Below, piece after piece: positions 37,411 to 47,483 of a stretch of 64,000 bases of DNA. This stretch comes from Planctomycetaceae bacterium (lineage in GTDB: Bacteria > Planctomycetota > Planctomycetia > Pirellulales > Lacipirellulaceae). How positions within the stretch are numbered: position 1 is the stretch's first letter; every line of letters starts with the position of its first letter. The notes beneath the pieces were generated by a model that was given only the letters and a program-made list of their open reading frames with translations, ran no database searches and was not told where the DNA came from. The stretch covers positions 62,001 through 126,000 of the forward strand of contig PABB01000005.1 of the NCBI GenBank assembly GCA_002702655.1. Direction: 5' to 3'. Both the position numbers and the translations under genes were made by a program.

Positions 37411-38178
37411 TTAGCTGAAGCACCCCACCGCGTTGCGGAAGATCGCCAAGCCCGCGCCCTCTTGCAGGTCCGGCCGTCGCGTCCATTGCGGGTGCTGGGT
37501 GCGGTCGATGAACCGCTCGGGGTGGGGCATCAGGCCGAACACGCGGCCGCTGCGGTCGCACACCCCCGCCACGTCGGCCACGGCGCCGTTGGGGTTGTAC
37601 GGCCGATCGGTCAGCGGCTCGCCGGGCGCGTAGCGGAGCGCGAGCTGCCCCGCTTCCTCCAACCGGGCGAGCGTCGCGTCGTCGCGGACCAGAAACCGGC
37701 CCTCGGCGTGCGCGATCGGCGACTCGAGCGTGTCGATCCCTGTGAGGAACACGCACTGTGGGCTCGTCACGCGCAGGTGCACCCAGCGGTCGACGTAGCG
37801 GTGCGACTCGTTCCAGGTGAGCGTGGCGGCCGGGCCGTGTTGGTCGTCGATGTCCAACAGGCCGCTTTTGATCAGGATCTGAAACCCGTTGCAGATGCCC
37901 AGGATCAACTTGCCGGCGTCGCGAAACTCGCGCAGCTGGTCGGCCAGGTGGTGCCGCAGTTGATTGCCGTAGATCCGCCCCGCGGCCACGTCGTCGCCGT
38001 AGCTGAAGCCTCCCGGCAGGCAGAGGATCTGGTATTCGCGAGCGAGCGCCGGGTTCTCCAGCCAGCGGTTCAGGTGCACTTCCGTCGGCGCGCCGCCCGC
38101 CTGGGCGAAGGCGTAGGCGGTCTCCTCGTCGCAGTTGGTGCCGGGAGCGCGAAGAATCAAGACGCGGGGAATCGACAT
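37411..38178 (-). CDS. purQ: Phosphoribosylformylglycinamidine synthase, glutaminase subunit
   Basis: The protein is 255 residues starting MSIPRVLILRAPGTNCDEE. It is a class I glutaminase: the nucleophile Cys97 in LGICNGFQ, the oxyanion region CLPGGFSYGDD, and the His-Glu pair in GLMPHPERF. It supplies ammonia to PurL in the fourth step of purine synthesis. It follows purL by 239 bp on the same strand; the spacer holds AT-rich caaattgaaa repeats (38180-38215) and a cgacggc/gccgtcg palindrome. Confidence 0.94.
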   Translation of the reverse strand: MSIPRVLILRAPGTNCDEETAYAFAQAGGAPTEVHLNRWLENPALAREYQILCLPGGFSYGDDVAAGRIYGNQLRHHLADQLREFRDAGKLILGICNGFQILIKSGLLDIDDQHGPAATLTWNESHRYVDRWVHLRVTSPQCVFLTGIDTLESPIAHAEGRFLVRDDATLARLEEAGQLALRYAPGEPLTDRPYNPNGAVADVAGVCDRSGRVFGLMPHPERFIDRTQHPQWTRRPDLQEGAGLAIFRNAVGCFS

Positions 38179-38417
38179 TGCAAATTGAAAACAGGTAAAT
38201 GCAAATTGAAATTTGAATTGCCGCGTTAGCGGCGTCGGCCACGACGCTCGCTCACCATCGGCTCTGCCATCTCAACTGTCTTTCTGAATTACGACGGCAC
38301 GACGACCACGACGCGACAAGCGTCCGCCGTCGTCGTGCAAGTGACGCGGTTGCGCGTTGGGCGTCGTTGCCGACGCCGCCAAAGTTCATCCGCCGTTCCG
38401 GTTTTCCATGCTGCAAA

Positions 38418-41400
38418 TTATGTCATCACCGGCGTTTGCCACGCGGCTTTCAACTCGGCCAAGGTCGCGTCGACGACCGTTTCGTTGGCGACGCGGATTT
38501 TGACGCGGTCGTCGTGGCCGACGACGCCAAGCTTTGCGTGGGGGATGTTGGCGAGCGTCTGGGCGAACGCGGCGGCGTTTGCCTCGGTCACTTCGCACAC
38601 GAAGCGCGTGTTCGATTCGCTGAACAATCGCCCCGCGGGCGTCACGTCGCCGTCGACGGGCGCGGCGTCGAAGTCGGCGTCTACGCCATAGCCGCCCGCG
38701 AACGCCATCTCGGCGACCGCGGCGGCGAGTCCGCCTTCGCTGCAATCGTGGCACGAGGCGAGCAGCCCGGCGTCGATAGCCGCGTGGATCGCCGCGAAGG
38801 TGGCCTTGGCCCGCGGCGGGTCGACCGTCGGCACGGCCCCGCCAATGAGGTTGTTGACCAGGGCGTAGTGCGAGCCGCCCAGCTCCTCGCGGGTGACGCC
38901 GACCACAAACAGCAGGTTGCCCGGCTGCTTGAGGTCCATCGACACGCACTTGGCCACGTCGTCGACCTGCCCCAGCGCGCTGATCAATAGCGACGGCGGG
39001 ATGGCGATCGTCTGCTTGGCGCCTGACTCGTCGACGAAGCTGAATTCGTTGTTCAGGCTGTCTTTGCCGCTGACGAACGGCGTTTCCAACTCGAGCGACA
39101 GGTCGTGGCAGGCGATCGCCGCGCGGACCAGCGAGCCCAGCGTTTCGTTCTTCTCGCAATCGCCCCAGCAGAAGTTGTCCAGCACCGCAATCCGCCGCGG
39201 GTCGGCGCCCACAGCCACGCAGTTGCGGACCGCCTCGTCGATGGCGCTGGTCGCCATGTGATACGTGTCGAACTCGCCGTACCGCGGATTCATGCCGCAA
39301 GAGACGACCACCCCCCGGCGCGAGTTCAGCACGGGCCGCACGACCGCCGCGTCGCCGGGGCCGTCCTCCGCGACGCCGACCAACGGTTTCAGCACGCTGC
39401 CGCCCTGCACCTCGTGATCGTATTGGCGGATGATCCACTGCTTGCTGGCGACGTTGGGGGCGGCGAGGATCGCCAGTAGTGACCCCAGCAAATCTCCCGT
39501 TCCAGTGCCCTCCCCTTGATGGGGAGGGTTACGGAGGGGTGATGCGGTGGGGGCAGAAGTACGGCCGAAATCGACAATTGGATCCAGCGAAAGCACCCCG
39601 CCCAAGGCATTTCTCAGTCGACCAGCTCCATCTCGAATTGCCGCCCATTCTGGCGAATTCTCAACCAACTCAGTATTAGAGAGATTGGACTGGGCAACAG
39701 CACCGCATTCCACCAAGACCTTGCCGAAGTCACGTACGGCGGCCAGTTGAGTTTCATCAAACCCCATTCCGCGTCGGCCTGTGGCAACATGTTCGACAAA
39801 TGCTCGCGCATCGCTAATGAGCTCGTCAGGAAGCAAATACTCATCGACCGTGCCATTCACAATGAATTGGACTTGTAGGTCGCGCGAAGCGAGGTAATCG
39901 AGCCAATTTCGTGGCGACTCCAACCTCCTCAGCGGCTCCGCGGCCCGCGGTTCGTACGTCGCTTGCCGCACGACCGGCGGGCGGCCGTTGTGCAGCACGT
40001 CCATCGACAGGTCGCCCACGACCGTGTCGTGGTATTTCAGCACCAGTCGGCCCGTGGGCTCGAAGCGGCCGATGACCGTGGCCTCGACGTTCTCGGACGC
40101 GCACAATTCGTGCAGCTCTTGCCACTTGTCCTCGGGGACGCTCAGCACCATCCGCTCCTGGGCTTCGCTGATCCAGATTTCCGTGTAGGAGAGGCCGGAG
40201 TATTTGAGCGGGGCTTTCTCCAGCCAGACCTCGGCGCCAATCTCCTCGCCCATCTCGCCCACGGCGCTGGAAAAGCCGCCGGCGCCGCAGTCGGTCACCG
40301 CGGTGAACAGCCCGCGGTCACGGGCGGCCAGCACGACGTCGGTGACCTTCTTTTCCTCGATGGCATTGCCGATTTGCACGGCCCCGCCGGAGAGCGACTC
40401 GCTCTCGTGGGTCAGCTCGGCGCTGGAGAACGTGGCGCCGTGGATGCCGTCGCGGCCGGTGCGGCCGCCGACCGCCACGATCAGGTCGCCCGGCTGGGGC
40501 TCCTTGAACGATTTGTCGTGAGGAATCAGCCCCACGTTGCCGCAGTACACCAGCGGGTTGCCCAGGTAGCGCTCGTCGAAGTACACGGCGCCGTTGACCG
40601 TGGGGATGCCCATGCGATTGCCGTAGTCGCGCACGCCCTCGACGACTCCCCGCATGACGAGCTTGGGGTGCAGCACGCCGGGGGGCAACTGCTCGGCCGG
40701 CGTGTCGGGCGGGGCGAAGCAGAACACGTCGGTGTTGGCGACCGGCTTGGCGCCCAGGCCCGTGCCGAGCGTGTCGCGGATCACGCCGCCCAGCCCCGTG
40801 TTGGCGCCGCCGTACGGTTCCAGCGCCGAGGGGTGGTTGTGCGTTTCGACCTTGAAGCAGATGTTCCAGTCGTTCTCGAACTTGACGATCCCCGCGTTGT
40901 CCTTGAAGACGCTGACGCACCAGTCGGCGTCGCCCCAGCGTCGCCGTAACTCCTGCGTGGCGGCGAAGATGGTTTCTTTAAGCATGTTCTCGAACTGACG
41001 CTCGCCGTTTTCGTCGCGGTAGGCGATGCGGCCCGCGAGCGTCTTGTGGCTACAGTGCTCGCTCCAGGTTTGGGCGAGCGTTTCCAGTTCGATGTCGGTC
41101 GGCTCGCGACCCAACTCGGCAAAGTACCGCTGGATCGTCTGCATCTCGGCGAGTTGCAGGTACAGCTGGCCCTCGCGGCTGAGCCGCATCAGCCCGTCGT
41201 CGTCGAGCCCGGCGAGTTGCACGTGCTGCAGTTCGAACTGGTAATCGCTGCCGGCCTCAAGCCGGTTAAACGGCAGCGGTCCCAGCACGAATCGCTCGAT
41301 GGCGTCGTTGGCCAGCGCCCGTTGGGCAATTCGCTCGGCCGTCGCGGCGTCGATTCCGGCGAACCAGAACTTGCGGAGAGTTCGCACCGCGTCGACCGCC

Positions 41401-41816
41401 AGTCCCAAGTCGCGAGCGGCCGTCTCGGCCGTGCGGGCCACGGGGTCCATAACGCCCGGTTTGAGTAGCACCTGCACGAGCTGCACGTCGCCGAGCGGCT
41501 CCGGCTGCACTTCCTGTTCGCTTTCGGTTGCGGGCTGCCCGGCCAGGTCTCGGGCCAGCCGCTCGGGCGCTGCGAGCAGCGCCTCGTCCCCCACGCGGGC
41601 CACGACGGGCCGTTCGGCCACTGCATCGGCGAACAATTCACGGGCCAGCCGCGCCGCATCGTCCGACGTCAGCTCGGCCCCCTGAATCAGGTAGCCGTGG
41701 CACGCCGCGGCGCGGAGCCCCTCGGCCAGGCCCAGCGAATGGGCGTCGTCCACCACGCCGGCAGCGGCGCCGTCGCGCTCGCCGGCGCGACCGTGCAAAT
41801 CAATCTCCCAGAGCAT
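38418..41816 (-). CDS. purL: Phosphoribosylformylglycinamidine synthase, large subunit, with inserted domain
   Basis: The protein is 1132 residues from the ATG at 41816 ([14 protein letters not shown]), which overlaps the end of tyrA by 17 bases. An N-terminal PurS-like part (about 1-190) is followed by the catalytic core: [49 protein letters not shown], and in the second half [15 protein letters not shown] and the [19 protein letters not shown] region. It makes FGAM from FGAR, ATP and ammonia. Residues 634-774, about 141 residues, interrupt the linker between the two halves and do not belong to the family; see the separate entry. Without them the length would be near 990, as in relatives. 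Confidence 0.93.
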   Translation of the reverse strand: MLWEIDLHGRAGERDGAAAGVVDDAHSLGLAEGLRAAACHGYLIQGAELTSDDAARLARELFADAVAERPVVARVGDEALLAAPERLARDLAGQPATESEQEVQPEPLGDVQLVQVLLKPGVMDPVARTAETAARDLGLAVDAVRTLRKFWFAGIDAATAERIAQRALANDAIERFVLGPLPFNRLEAGSDYQFELQHVQLAGLDDDGLMRLSREGQLYLQLAEMQTIQRYFAELGREPTDIELETLAQTWSEHCSHKTLAGRIAYRDENGERQFENMLKETIFAATQELRRRWGDADWCVSVFKDNAGIVKFENDWNICFKVETHNHPSALEPYGGANTGLGGVIRDTLGTGLGAKPVANTDVFCFAPPDTPAEQLPPGVLHPKLVMRGVVEGVRDYGNRMGIPTVNGAVYFDERYLGNPLVYCGNVGLIPHDKSFKEPQPGDLIVAVGGRTGRDGIHGATFSSAELTHESESLSGGAVQIGNAIEEKKVTDVVLAARDRGLFTAVTDCGAGGFSSAVGEMGEEIGAEVWLEKAPLKYSGLSYTEIWISEAQERMVLSVPEDKWQELHELCASENVEATVIGRFEPTGRLVLKYHDTVVGDLSMDVLHNGRPPVVRQATYEPRAAEPLRRLESPRNWLDYLASRDLQVQFIVNGTVDEYLLPDELISDARAFVEHVATGRRGMGFDETQLAAVRDFGKVLVECGAVAQSNLSNTELVENSPEWAAIRDGAGRLRNALGGVLSLDPIVDFGRTSAPTASPLRNPPHQGEGTGTGDLLGSLLAILAAPNVASKQWIIRQYDHEVQGGSVLKPLVGVAEDGPGDAAVVRPVLNSRRGVVVSCGMNPRYGEFDTYHMATSAIDEAVRNCVAVGADPRRIAVLDNFCWGDCEKNETLGSLVRAAIACHDLSLELETPFVSGKDSLNNEFSFVDESGAKQTIAIPPSLLISALGQVDDVAKCVSMDLKQPGNLLFVVGVTREELGGSHYALVNNLIGGAVPTVDPPRAKATFAAIHAAIDAGLLASCHDCSEGGLAAAVAEMAFAGGYGVDADFDAAPVDGDVTPAGRLFSESNTRFVCEVTEANAAAFAQTLANIPHAKLGVVGHDDRVKIRVANETVVDATLAELKAAWQTPVMT
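39495..39919 (-). other. In-frame insert in PurL: unknown small domain plus a repeat copy
   Basis: Residues 634-774 of PurL. The first 105 or so ([19 protein letters not shown], then [20 protein letters not shown], ending [16 protein letters not shown]) look like a compact alpha-helical domain that I cannot name. The next part ([15 protein letters not shown]) is translated from a ccctcccc/ggggaggg repeat at 39507-39545. My count gives 159 G+C in the 300 bases 39601-39900 (53%), against 39 of 60 in a flanking purL line (65%). Confidence 0.6.
39507..39545. repeat. ccctccccttgatggggaggg repeat inside purL
   Basis: A palindromic C-rich/G-rich unit followed by ttacggaggggtg. The same family occurs in spacers at 12741-12779 and 56299-56340. 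Here it is translated. Confidence 0.8.
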
Positions 41817-42666
41817 CGCGAATCCGTTTGGCGTCTTGCAGTTGTTCGGCCAGGGCTGGCCGGTCGTCGTTTTCAATGGCGGCCGTCAGTTGGGCCAGCC
41901 GGTGTTCGAATCGCCGCAGCGCGTCGAGCACGGCGCCGCGGTTTTGCGTGAAGATTTGCGTCCACAATTCGACATCGCCCGCGGCGATCCGCGTGGTGTC
42001 GCCCCAGCCGGTCGCGGCCAATCGCAGCCAATCTTCGGGCGTGGCCGCCGCCAGCGCCGACGCGACCAAATGCGGCAGGTGGCTCGTCGCCGCGACGGCC
42101 CAGTCGTGTTCCTCGGGAGACAGCCGAACCACCTCGGCGCCCAACGCCTCCCAAAACTCCGTCACGCGGTCGACCAACCCTGGGGCCGTGTCGTCCTCGG
42201 GCGTGACAACCACCGTGCGGCCCTCGAGCAGGTCCGCGCGGGCCGCCTCGGGACCGGTGCGATGGTCCCCAGCCAGCGGGTGGCTGCCGATCCAGCGGTT
42301 GGGCCCGGGGCGCAACTGCGGCAAATCGGGCGAGACCGGCTCGCGCAGCTCGCGGCAGATCTCCGCCTTGGTGCTGCCGGCGTCGGTCAGGACGGCTTTG
42401 GGGGCGAAGAACGCCGCCGACCGGACCGCGTCGACGACCCCCGCCACGGGCGTGGCGACAATCACCACGTCGGCGTCCTTCACGCCCTCGGGAAAGCGGG
42501 TCGTCCCGCGGTGAATCGCCTCGACCGCCAGGGCTTTGTCCAGGCTTGTTTGCCGGCGGCCGACGCCGACGACCTCTCCGGCGAGGCCGCGCTCGCGCAA
42601 GGCCTTGCCGATCGAGCCGCCAATCAGCCCCACCCCGACAATCGCCACGCGTTCGTACAGCGGCAT
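41800..42666 (-). CDS. tyrA: Prephenate/arogenate dehydrogenase
   Basis: The protein is 288 residues from the ATG at 42666 ([20 protein letters not shown]). The Rossmann motif [10 protein letters not shown] opens the NAD(P) domain (1-165). The substrate region shows [10 protein letters not shown] and [20 protein letters not shown], and the helical dimerisation domain has [14 protein letters not shown]. It oxidises prephenate (or arogenate) in tyrosine synthesis. No ACT domain follows. Its 3' end overlaps the purL start by 17 bases, so the two are translationally linked. Confidence 0.93.
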   Translation of the reverse strand: MPLYERVAIVGVGLIGGSIGKALRERGLAGEVVGVGRRQTSLDKALAVEAIHRGTTRFPEGVKDADVVIVATPVAGVVDAVRSAAFFAPKAVLTDAGSTKAEICRELREPVSPDLPQLRPGPNRWIGSHPLAGDHRTGPEAARADLLEGRTVVVTPEDDTAPGLVDRVTEFWEALGAEVVRLSPEEHDWAVAATSHLPHLVASALAAATPEDWLRLAATGWGDTTRIAAGDVELWTQIFTQNRGAVLDALRRFEHRLAQLTAAIENDDRPALAEQLQDAKRIRDALGD

Positions 42667-43229
42667 GGTTTGGTCAACGGGGGAGGATGGAAGGCGGAAG
42701 GCGGCGTCATTTTCGGTTGGCGATCGCGGCGACGCGATCAACGCCTCGCGAATGTGCCGTCCATAAACGCGCGACGTCTGTCAGCGGCGGCTCAGGTCCT
42801 CTTGCCGGAGCGGCCCAGCGATCGGCGCCTTGTCACGGGTTGGCGCCCGTTTCGCACTGCAGGCTTGCAGGTTGATCCAACCCGCCGAATCTGCAGCGTT
42901 GCCAACGGCGTCAGCCGGCGTCGCGGCCGCATTCTAGCAAACTCCCGCCGCCTTGCAGGGGGGCGCGGGTGGTCGCTAAAGCGTCCGCCGTTGGATTCGG
43001 TACAACCAGTCAGGTCGCATACAGTCCGCCGTGAAAAGCGCCCTTTTCCGGGGGTTTTAACTTGCCAGTACCGCTTTTAGCGGTTTTCCGCGGTAGAATA
43101 CTGGACGCCCCATTCGACATCGGCCTGGCCCGCTCAAGCAGGGCCTGGCGCCGGCCGATGCTTCCCTGGCGGGCGTATTGCCATCCCCTGCATATCGCCT
43201 TGAACGCCAAATTCGAAAGGTCCCCACCC
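42667..43229. other. 560-bp divergent intergenic region
   Basis: It lies between tyrA (minus) and the DUF1573 gene (plus). Near tyrA are ggatggaaggcggaaggcgg units of the gaatgggga-like repeat family. A TAGAAT box (43094-43099) after accgcttttagcggt (43070-43084) is a possible -10 for the DUF1573 gene, without a good -35. No gene is seen. Confidence 0.45.
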
Positions 43230-44327
43230 GTGTCCCGCGCACTTGCATTTGGATTGATCATTTTGGCCGGGATGGCCCCTTCGACCGCCGACGCCCAGGA
43301 GTGGGCCGAGAAGATGTTCGGCGACCGCGAACACGATTTCGGGGCGGTCGCCCGCGGGGCGGACACTGAGTACCGCTTCGAGATCACCAACATCTACAAG
43401 CAAGAGATGAACATCGTCGGCGTGCGGTCCAGTTGCGGCTGCACCTCGCCGTCGCTGGCCGACGCCCAAGGCAACATCGTCGACAAACTGACGCTGAAAA
43501 CTTGGGAAAAGGGCTACGTCGTCGCCAAATTCAACACCCGCACCCACCTGGGGATGAAGGGCGCCACGCTGACCGTGACCTTCGGCGCCCCCTACATGGC
43601 CGAGGTCCAGGTCCGCGTCCACGGCAACATTCGCGGCGACGTGGTGTTCACGCCCGGCGCCGTCGAGTTCGGCGAGGTCGACGAAGGCGTTTCCGAGGTC
43701 AAGCAGGTCAACGTCGTCTACGCCGGCCGCTCGAGCTGGAAGATTGTCGACGTGACCAATGACAACGACATGTTCGAGGTCGAGCTGAACGAAGTCGAGC
43801 GGATGGGCGGCCGGGTCTCGTACAACCTGCTGGTGCGGCTGCGGCCCGATACGCCCGCCGGGTACATCAAAGACGAACTGACGATCGTCACCAACGACGC
43901 ACAGGTTTCCAATCAGCGGATTCCGCTGTACGTGAGCGGCCATGTTCGCCCCGAGTTTTCCGTCACGCCGGCGCAATTGGTGTTGGGTGAAATGTCGCCT
44001 GGCGCCGAGGTGACCAAGAAGATCGTCGTGCGCGGCCGCGAGCCGTTTAAGATTCTCGACGTGACCTGCGGCGAGGATTGCTTCGCGTTCCAGACCGACA
44101 GCGACTCGCGGAAGGTGCACTTCGTGGCGGTGACGTTCAAGGCGGGCGAAGGCCCCGCCACGCTGGTCACGCCGATCACTATCGTGACGGATCGCGGCGA
44201 GAATCGCGGACCCAAGTTCGTGGCGAACGCCACGGTGCTGCCCGCCGAGGAGCCCGCCGCCCCGGGGCCGGCTGAGTCCGATCAGGAAGAGACGGCCAAT
44301 CATACGGCCGCCGCCGCGGCGCTCTAG
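43230..44327 (+). CDS. Exported DUF1573-family protein
   Basis: The protein is 365 residues from the GTG at 43230, chosen because AAAGG precedes it and a signal peptide follows directly (ALAFGLIILAGMAPSTADA, cleavage near residue 22). The mature start DREHDFGAVARGADTEYRF and the Cys pair in VRSSCGCTSP (C69, C71) are the DUF1573 signature. Two or three further beta-sandwich (ASH-like) repeats follow. The family is periplasmic or cell-surface and abundant in planctomycetes and Bacteroidetes; the function is unknown. The tail (362-365) is Ala-rich after an acidic linker. It stands alone between two spacers. Confidence 0.88.
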   Translation: MSRALAFGLIILAGMAPSTADAQEWAEKMFGDREHDFGAVARGADTEYRFEITNIYKQEMNIVGVRSSCGCTSPSLADAQGNIVDKLTLKTWEKGYVVAKFNTRTHLGMKGATLTVTFGAPYMAEVQVRVHGNIRGDVVFTPGAVEFGEVDEGVSEVKQVNVVYAGRSSWKIVDVTNDNDMFEVELNEVERMGGRVSYNLLVRLRPDTPAGYIKDELTIVTNDAQVSNQRIPLYVSGHVRPEFSVTPAQLVLGEMSPGAEVTKKIVVRGREPFKILDVTCGEDCFAFQTDSDSRKVHFVAVTFKAGEGPATLVTPITIVTDRGENRGPKFVANATVLPAEEPAAPGPAESDQEETANHTAAAAAL

Positions 44328-44364
44328 CCGCCCCGATCGAGGCGATCATTTAACCACCAATCGC

Positions 44365-44394
44365 ATGCCCGCCCCGGCGTTCCGGTGCGGGCAT
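44365..44394. terminator. Hairpin after the DUF1573 gene
   Basis: atgcccgc (44365-44372) pairs with gcgggcat (44387-44394), with further pairing in the loop. It is about 40 bases after the stop codon. The downstream gttgca is only weakly T-rich, so terminator strength is uncertain. Confidence 0.55.
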
Positions 44395-44512
44395 GTTGCA
44401 TTGAGCGGGTGGCATCACCGGAGTCCGCGCAGTATGTTTGACGAGAGTGACGCGTCGCAGCCGCGACGCTCTTTTCCGACAACATCGAGTCTTCTTGCGG
44501 GCAGGTTCACCC

Positions 44513-45238
44513 ATGCGTTCGCTTCGCGCGTTGTTGCTTTCCGCTCTGCTGGTCGCTGTGGTTGGCGCCACGGCCTTGGCGGCGCTCACTGAAGAGTTTC
44601 ACCCCCTGTTCGACGGTAAGAGCATCGACGGCTGGGTTCGTCGCGGCGGCGAGGCGGAGTACCACGTCGAGAACGGCGAGATTGTGGGCGTCTCGAAGAT
44701 CAACACGCAAAACACGTTTCTCTGCACGCCCCGCGAGTACGGCGACTTCATTCTGGAAGTCGAATTGAAGGTCGACTCGGGCCTGAACTCCGGGATCCAG
44801 ATCCGCAGCGAGTGTTTTGACGAAGCTAAGAAGGTGACTGTCGAAGGCACGGACGGCAAACCGCGCGAGATCAACATTCCCGCCGGCCGGGTGCATGGTT
44901 ACCAAGTCGAAATTGACCCGGCGCCCCGCGCGTTCTCCGGCGGGATCTACGACGAAGCCCGTCGCGGTTGGCTGTACGAACCGTGCGGCGCCCAGCACGC
45001 CAAGGCCCGCGCGGCGTTCAAGCTGGACGATTGGAACAAGTACCGCATCGAATGCCGCGGCGATTCGATCAAGACCTGGGTCAACGGCGTGCCGGTCTCG
45101 GACCTTCACGACAGCGTGACTGCCAAGGGGTTCATCGCCCTGCAGGTCCACTCGGTCGGCGGCGACGAGAAGATGGCCGGCAAGGAAGTCCGCTGGCGGA
45201 ACCTGAACATCGCCGAACTGGACGCCGACGACAACTGA
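44513..45238 (+). CDS. Secreted DUF1080 (3-keto-disaccharide hydrolase) protein
   Basis: The protein is 241 residues from the ATG at 44513, with AGG a few bases upstream. The signal peptide is MRSLRALLLSALLVAVVGAT with cleavage near residue 24. The single jelly-roll domain is typical: FHPLFDGKSIDGWVRRGG, VENGEIVGVSK, YGDFILEVELKVDSGLNSGI and the closing VRWRNLNIAEL. Members bind or cleave oxidised sugars (3-keto-glycosides); planctomycetes have dozens. No oxidoreductase partner is adjacent here, so the substrate is unknown. Confidence 0.9.
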   Translation: MRSLRALLLSALLVAVVGATALAALTEEFHPLFDGKSIDGWVRRGGEAEYHVENGEIVGVSKINTQNTFLCTPREYGDFILEVELKVDSGLNSGIQIRSECFDEAKKVTVEGTDGKPREINIPAGRVHGYQVEIDPAPRAFSGGIYDEARRGWLYEPCGAQHAKARAAFKLDDWNKYRIECRGDSIKTWVNGVPVSDLHDSVTAKGFIALQVHSVGGDEKMAGKEVRWRNLNIAELDADDN

Positions 45239-45329
45239 GCGAGCGGCCGACGTGAGCCGGTTGTTGCGCTGCGTTGCGGAACTGCTCCCGTCTCGCAGGG
45301 ATCCGACAGCGCGCCCAAGCCGAGTCCTG

Positions 45330-45402
45330 CGTGCCACGGCTCTGTGAGCCGTGCTTCTTGCGGGCCGCTCTGCGCCGGTCATGGCTCGCAGAGCCGTGCA
45401 CA
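45330..45402. repeat. cacggctctgtgagccgtg palindrome pair
   Basis: A 19-bp palindrome at 45335-45353 is followed by a complementary atggctcgcagagccgtg at 45381-45398. It lies in the spacer before the aminotransferase gene. Confidence 0.75.
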
Positions 45403-45450
45403 CGGCGGCATCCCTCTCGCTTTCGCTCTCCGCCGCGGGATAATGACGGC

Positions 45451-46350
45451 ATGAGCACGCCCGTCTGCTACTTCAACGGCCGCTGGATTGCCGCGGACGA
45501 GATCGCCATCTCGCCGGACGATCTCGGGTTCCTGCTGGGGGCCACCGTGACCGAGCGGCTGCGCACGTTCGCCGGCCAGCCGTTTCGCGTGGCCGAGCAC
45601 GTGGCCCGTCTGCGGCATTCGCTGGAAGTCGTCGGCTGGCGAGCCGAACGGCTGGCGGCCGAGGTGGAGGGCGCCATCGGCCAATTCGTTGCGCGGAACG
45701 CGGCTCTCATCGCCCCCGGCGACGATTGGGCCATCGTCGCCTTCGTGACCCCCGGCGTCACGTACGACGCCGCCCAACCGACCGTCTGCGTCCACGGTTT
45801 CCCGCTCCGCTTTGCCGGCTGGGCGCACCAATTCGCCGCGGGCGTGGCCGGGGTGGTGGTCGACGTGCGGCAGGTCCCCGGCAACTGCTGGCCGGCCGAG
45901 CTGAAGTGCCGCAGCCGCATGCATTACTATCTCGCCGATCAGGAAGCCGCTCGCAAACAACCCGGCGCCCGGGCGATTCTGCTGGACCAACACGGCTACG
46001 TCTGCGAAGCGTCGACCGCCAACGTGGTCGCCTACTTTGCCGACCGCGGACTGGTCACCCCCAAACTCGACGGCGTCCTGCCGGGGATCAGCCAGCAGGT
46101 GCTCTTCGAACTGGCGGACGGGTTGGGCATGACGCACGGGGAGGCCGACCTCACGCCGGAGGAGCTCGCCGCCGCCAATGAAGCGTTCCTGACCAGCACG
46201 TCCATCTGCATGCTGCCGTTGGTGCAACTTGACGGGCGACCGATCGGAACGGGCGCCGCAGGGCCCGTCTTTCAAAATCTGCTGCAGGCCTGGAGCAAGC
46301 TGGTAGGACTGGACATTGGCGGCCAGGCGGTCGAGCGCTCAACAGGCTAA
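45451..46350 (+). CDS. Class IV aminotransferase (BCAT/ADC-lyase fold)
   Basis: The protein is 299 residues from the ATG at 45451 (MSTPVCYFNGRWIAADE). It is a fold-type IV PLP enzyme: R-x-F-x-G-x-x-F-R early (RTFAGQPFRVAEHVARL), the PLP Lys152 in ELKCRSRMHYYLADQEA, the EASTANVVAYF phosphate-binding turn, and LTSTSICMLPLVQLDGRPIG. By sequence it could be a branched-chain or D-amino-acid aminotransferase or an aminodeoxychorismate lyase, and the motifs do not decide. It is convergent with mqnD, with a spacing of 38 bp. Confidence 0.87.
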   Translation: MSTPVCYFNGRWIAADEIAISPDDLGFLLGATVTERLRTFAGQPFRVAEHVARLRHSLEVVGWRAERLAAEVEGAIGQFVARNAALIAPGDDWAIVAFVTPGVTYDAAQPTVCVHGFPLRFAGWAHQFAAGVAGVVVDVRQVPGNCWPAELKCRSRMHYYLADQEAARKQPGARAILLDQHGYVCEASTANVVAYFADRGLVTPKLDGVLPGISQQVLFELADGLGMTHGEADLTPEELAAANEAFLTSTSICMLPLVQLDGRPIGTGAAGPVFQNLLQAWSKLVGLDIGGQAVERSTG

Positions 46351-46388
46351 GTTCGCGGCCGCAGGTCCCGCCGATTGGGCGATGGCAA

Positions 46389-47264
46389 CTAATCAAGCGG
46401 CACAAATTCCGGCACGACCAGTTCCTCCAGGGCGCCGCACTCGTGGCCCTGCTGCAGGAACCGCCGCACGGCTTCGCGGCCGCGCTCGCCGAAATCGAGC
46501 GTCCAGTCGTTGACGTACATGCCGACGAACTTGTCGGTCTTGGCCGTGTCGAGATCCCGTCCGTACTTCATGGCGTGGGCGAGCGCGTCGTGGCGGTGAT
46601 CCAGTCCGTACTTGATGCTGTCGTACAGCAGTTGTTGCACCTCGGCGATTGCCTGTTCGCCCAGGTCTTTGCGGATGGCGTTTGCGCCCAGGGGCAACGG
46701 CAGGCCGTCGTTCTGCTGGCCCCACCACTGGCCGAGGTCGACGACCAGCTTCAGATTCTGATCGCCGTAGGTGAGCTGCCCCTCGTGGATAATCAGCCCG
46801 GCGTCGACCTGCTGCCCCTCGTACTCCCCGGCCGCGACCGCGGGGATGATTTCGTCGAACGGCACGACCACGTGCTCGAACTGCTGCCCCAGGCACAGCC
46901 GCAGCGCGAGAAACGCACTGGTCAGCGTCCCCGGCACCGCAATCACGCGACCCCGAACATCGTCCAGCGTGGCCGCGTCGCGGGTGACGACCATCGGTCC
47001 GTAGCCGTCGCCCATGCTCGCGCCGCAACTGCACAGCGCGTACTTGTCTTGCAGGAAGGCGTACGCGTGAATGCTGACCGCGGTTAGCTCCAACTCGCCG
47101 GCGAACGCGCGGCGATTGAGCGTCTCGATATCGACCAGCTCGTGGACGAATTGGTATCGCCCCGTATCCAGGCAGTCGTTCGCCAATGCATGGAACATGA
47201 AGGCGTCGTCGGGATCGGGGCTGTGCCCCACGCGAATCAGCTGCTTGGCGGCGACGGACGACAT
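46389..47264 (-). CDS. mqnD: 1,4-dihydroxy-6-naphthoate synthase
   Basis: The protein is 291 residues. The start SVAAKQLIRVGHSPDPDDAFMFHAL is the MqnD version of the SPCPNDTF motif, and the rest is a periplasmic-binding-protein-like fold typical of MqnA/MqnD (AVSIHAYAFL, YGPMVV, LIIHEGQLTYGDQNL). It converts cyclic dehypoxanthinylfutalosine to 1,4-dihydroxy-6-naphthoate in the futalosine route to menaquinone. This points to an organism without the classical men pathway. No other mqn genes are in the window. Confidence 0.9.
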   Translation of the reverse strand: MSSVAAKQLIRVGHSPDPDDAFMFHALANDCLDTGRYQFVHELVDIETLNRRAFAGELELTAVSIHAYAFLQDKYALCSCGASMGDGYGPMVVTRDAATLDDVRGRVIAVPGTLTSAFLALRLCLGQQFEHVVVPFDEIIPAVAAGEYEGQQVDAGLIIHEGQLTYGDQNLKLVVDLGQWWGQQNDGLPLPLGANAIRKDLGEQAIAEVQQLLYDSIKYGLDHRHDALAHAMKYGRDLDTAKTDKFVGMYVNDWTLDFGERGREAVRRFLQQGHECGALEELVVPEFVPLD

Positions 47265-47483
47265 GTGCAGACTCTCCCCTGGACGCGAGATGCGATCGGC
47301 AAACGCTCGATCATACGAGGGGGCCGCGGCCGGTCAACCGGCGAGCGGGCGCGAGCGAGCCCTCACCAGCGCCAACCGTAGCGAAAGCCGGCAATTCACG
47401 CGTCAAGAGTGCAAGTCGCGCGTGCCGGGTGCTATGAGCCGTGGCAGGCGAATGCCTGCGAGGTTGGCGCCGTAATCCGGTCG

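Noticed and set aside
35633-38242. Very long minus-strand open frame spanning the AAA+ gene and purQ
   Set aside because: It crosses a repeat spacer and runs antisense to the AAA+ gene and out of frame with purQ; the real genes are recognisable in other frames.
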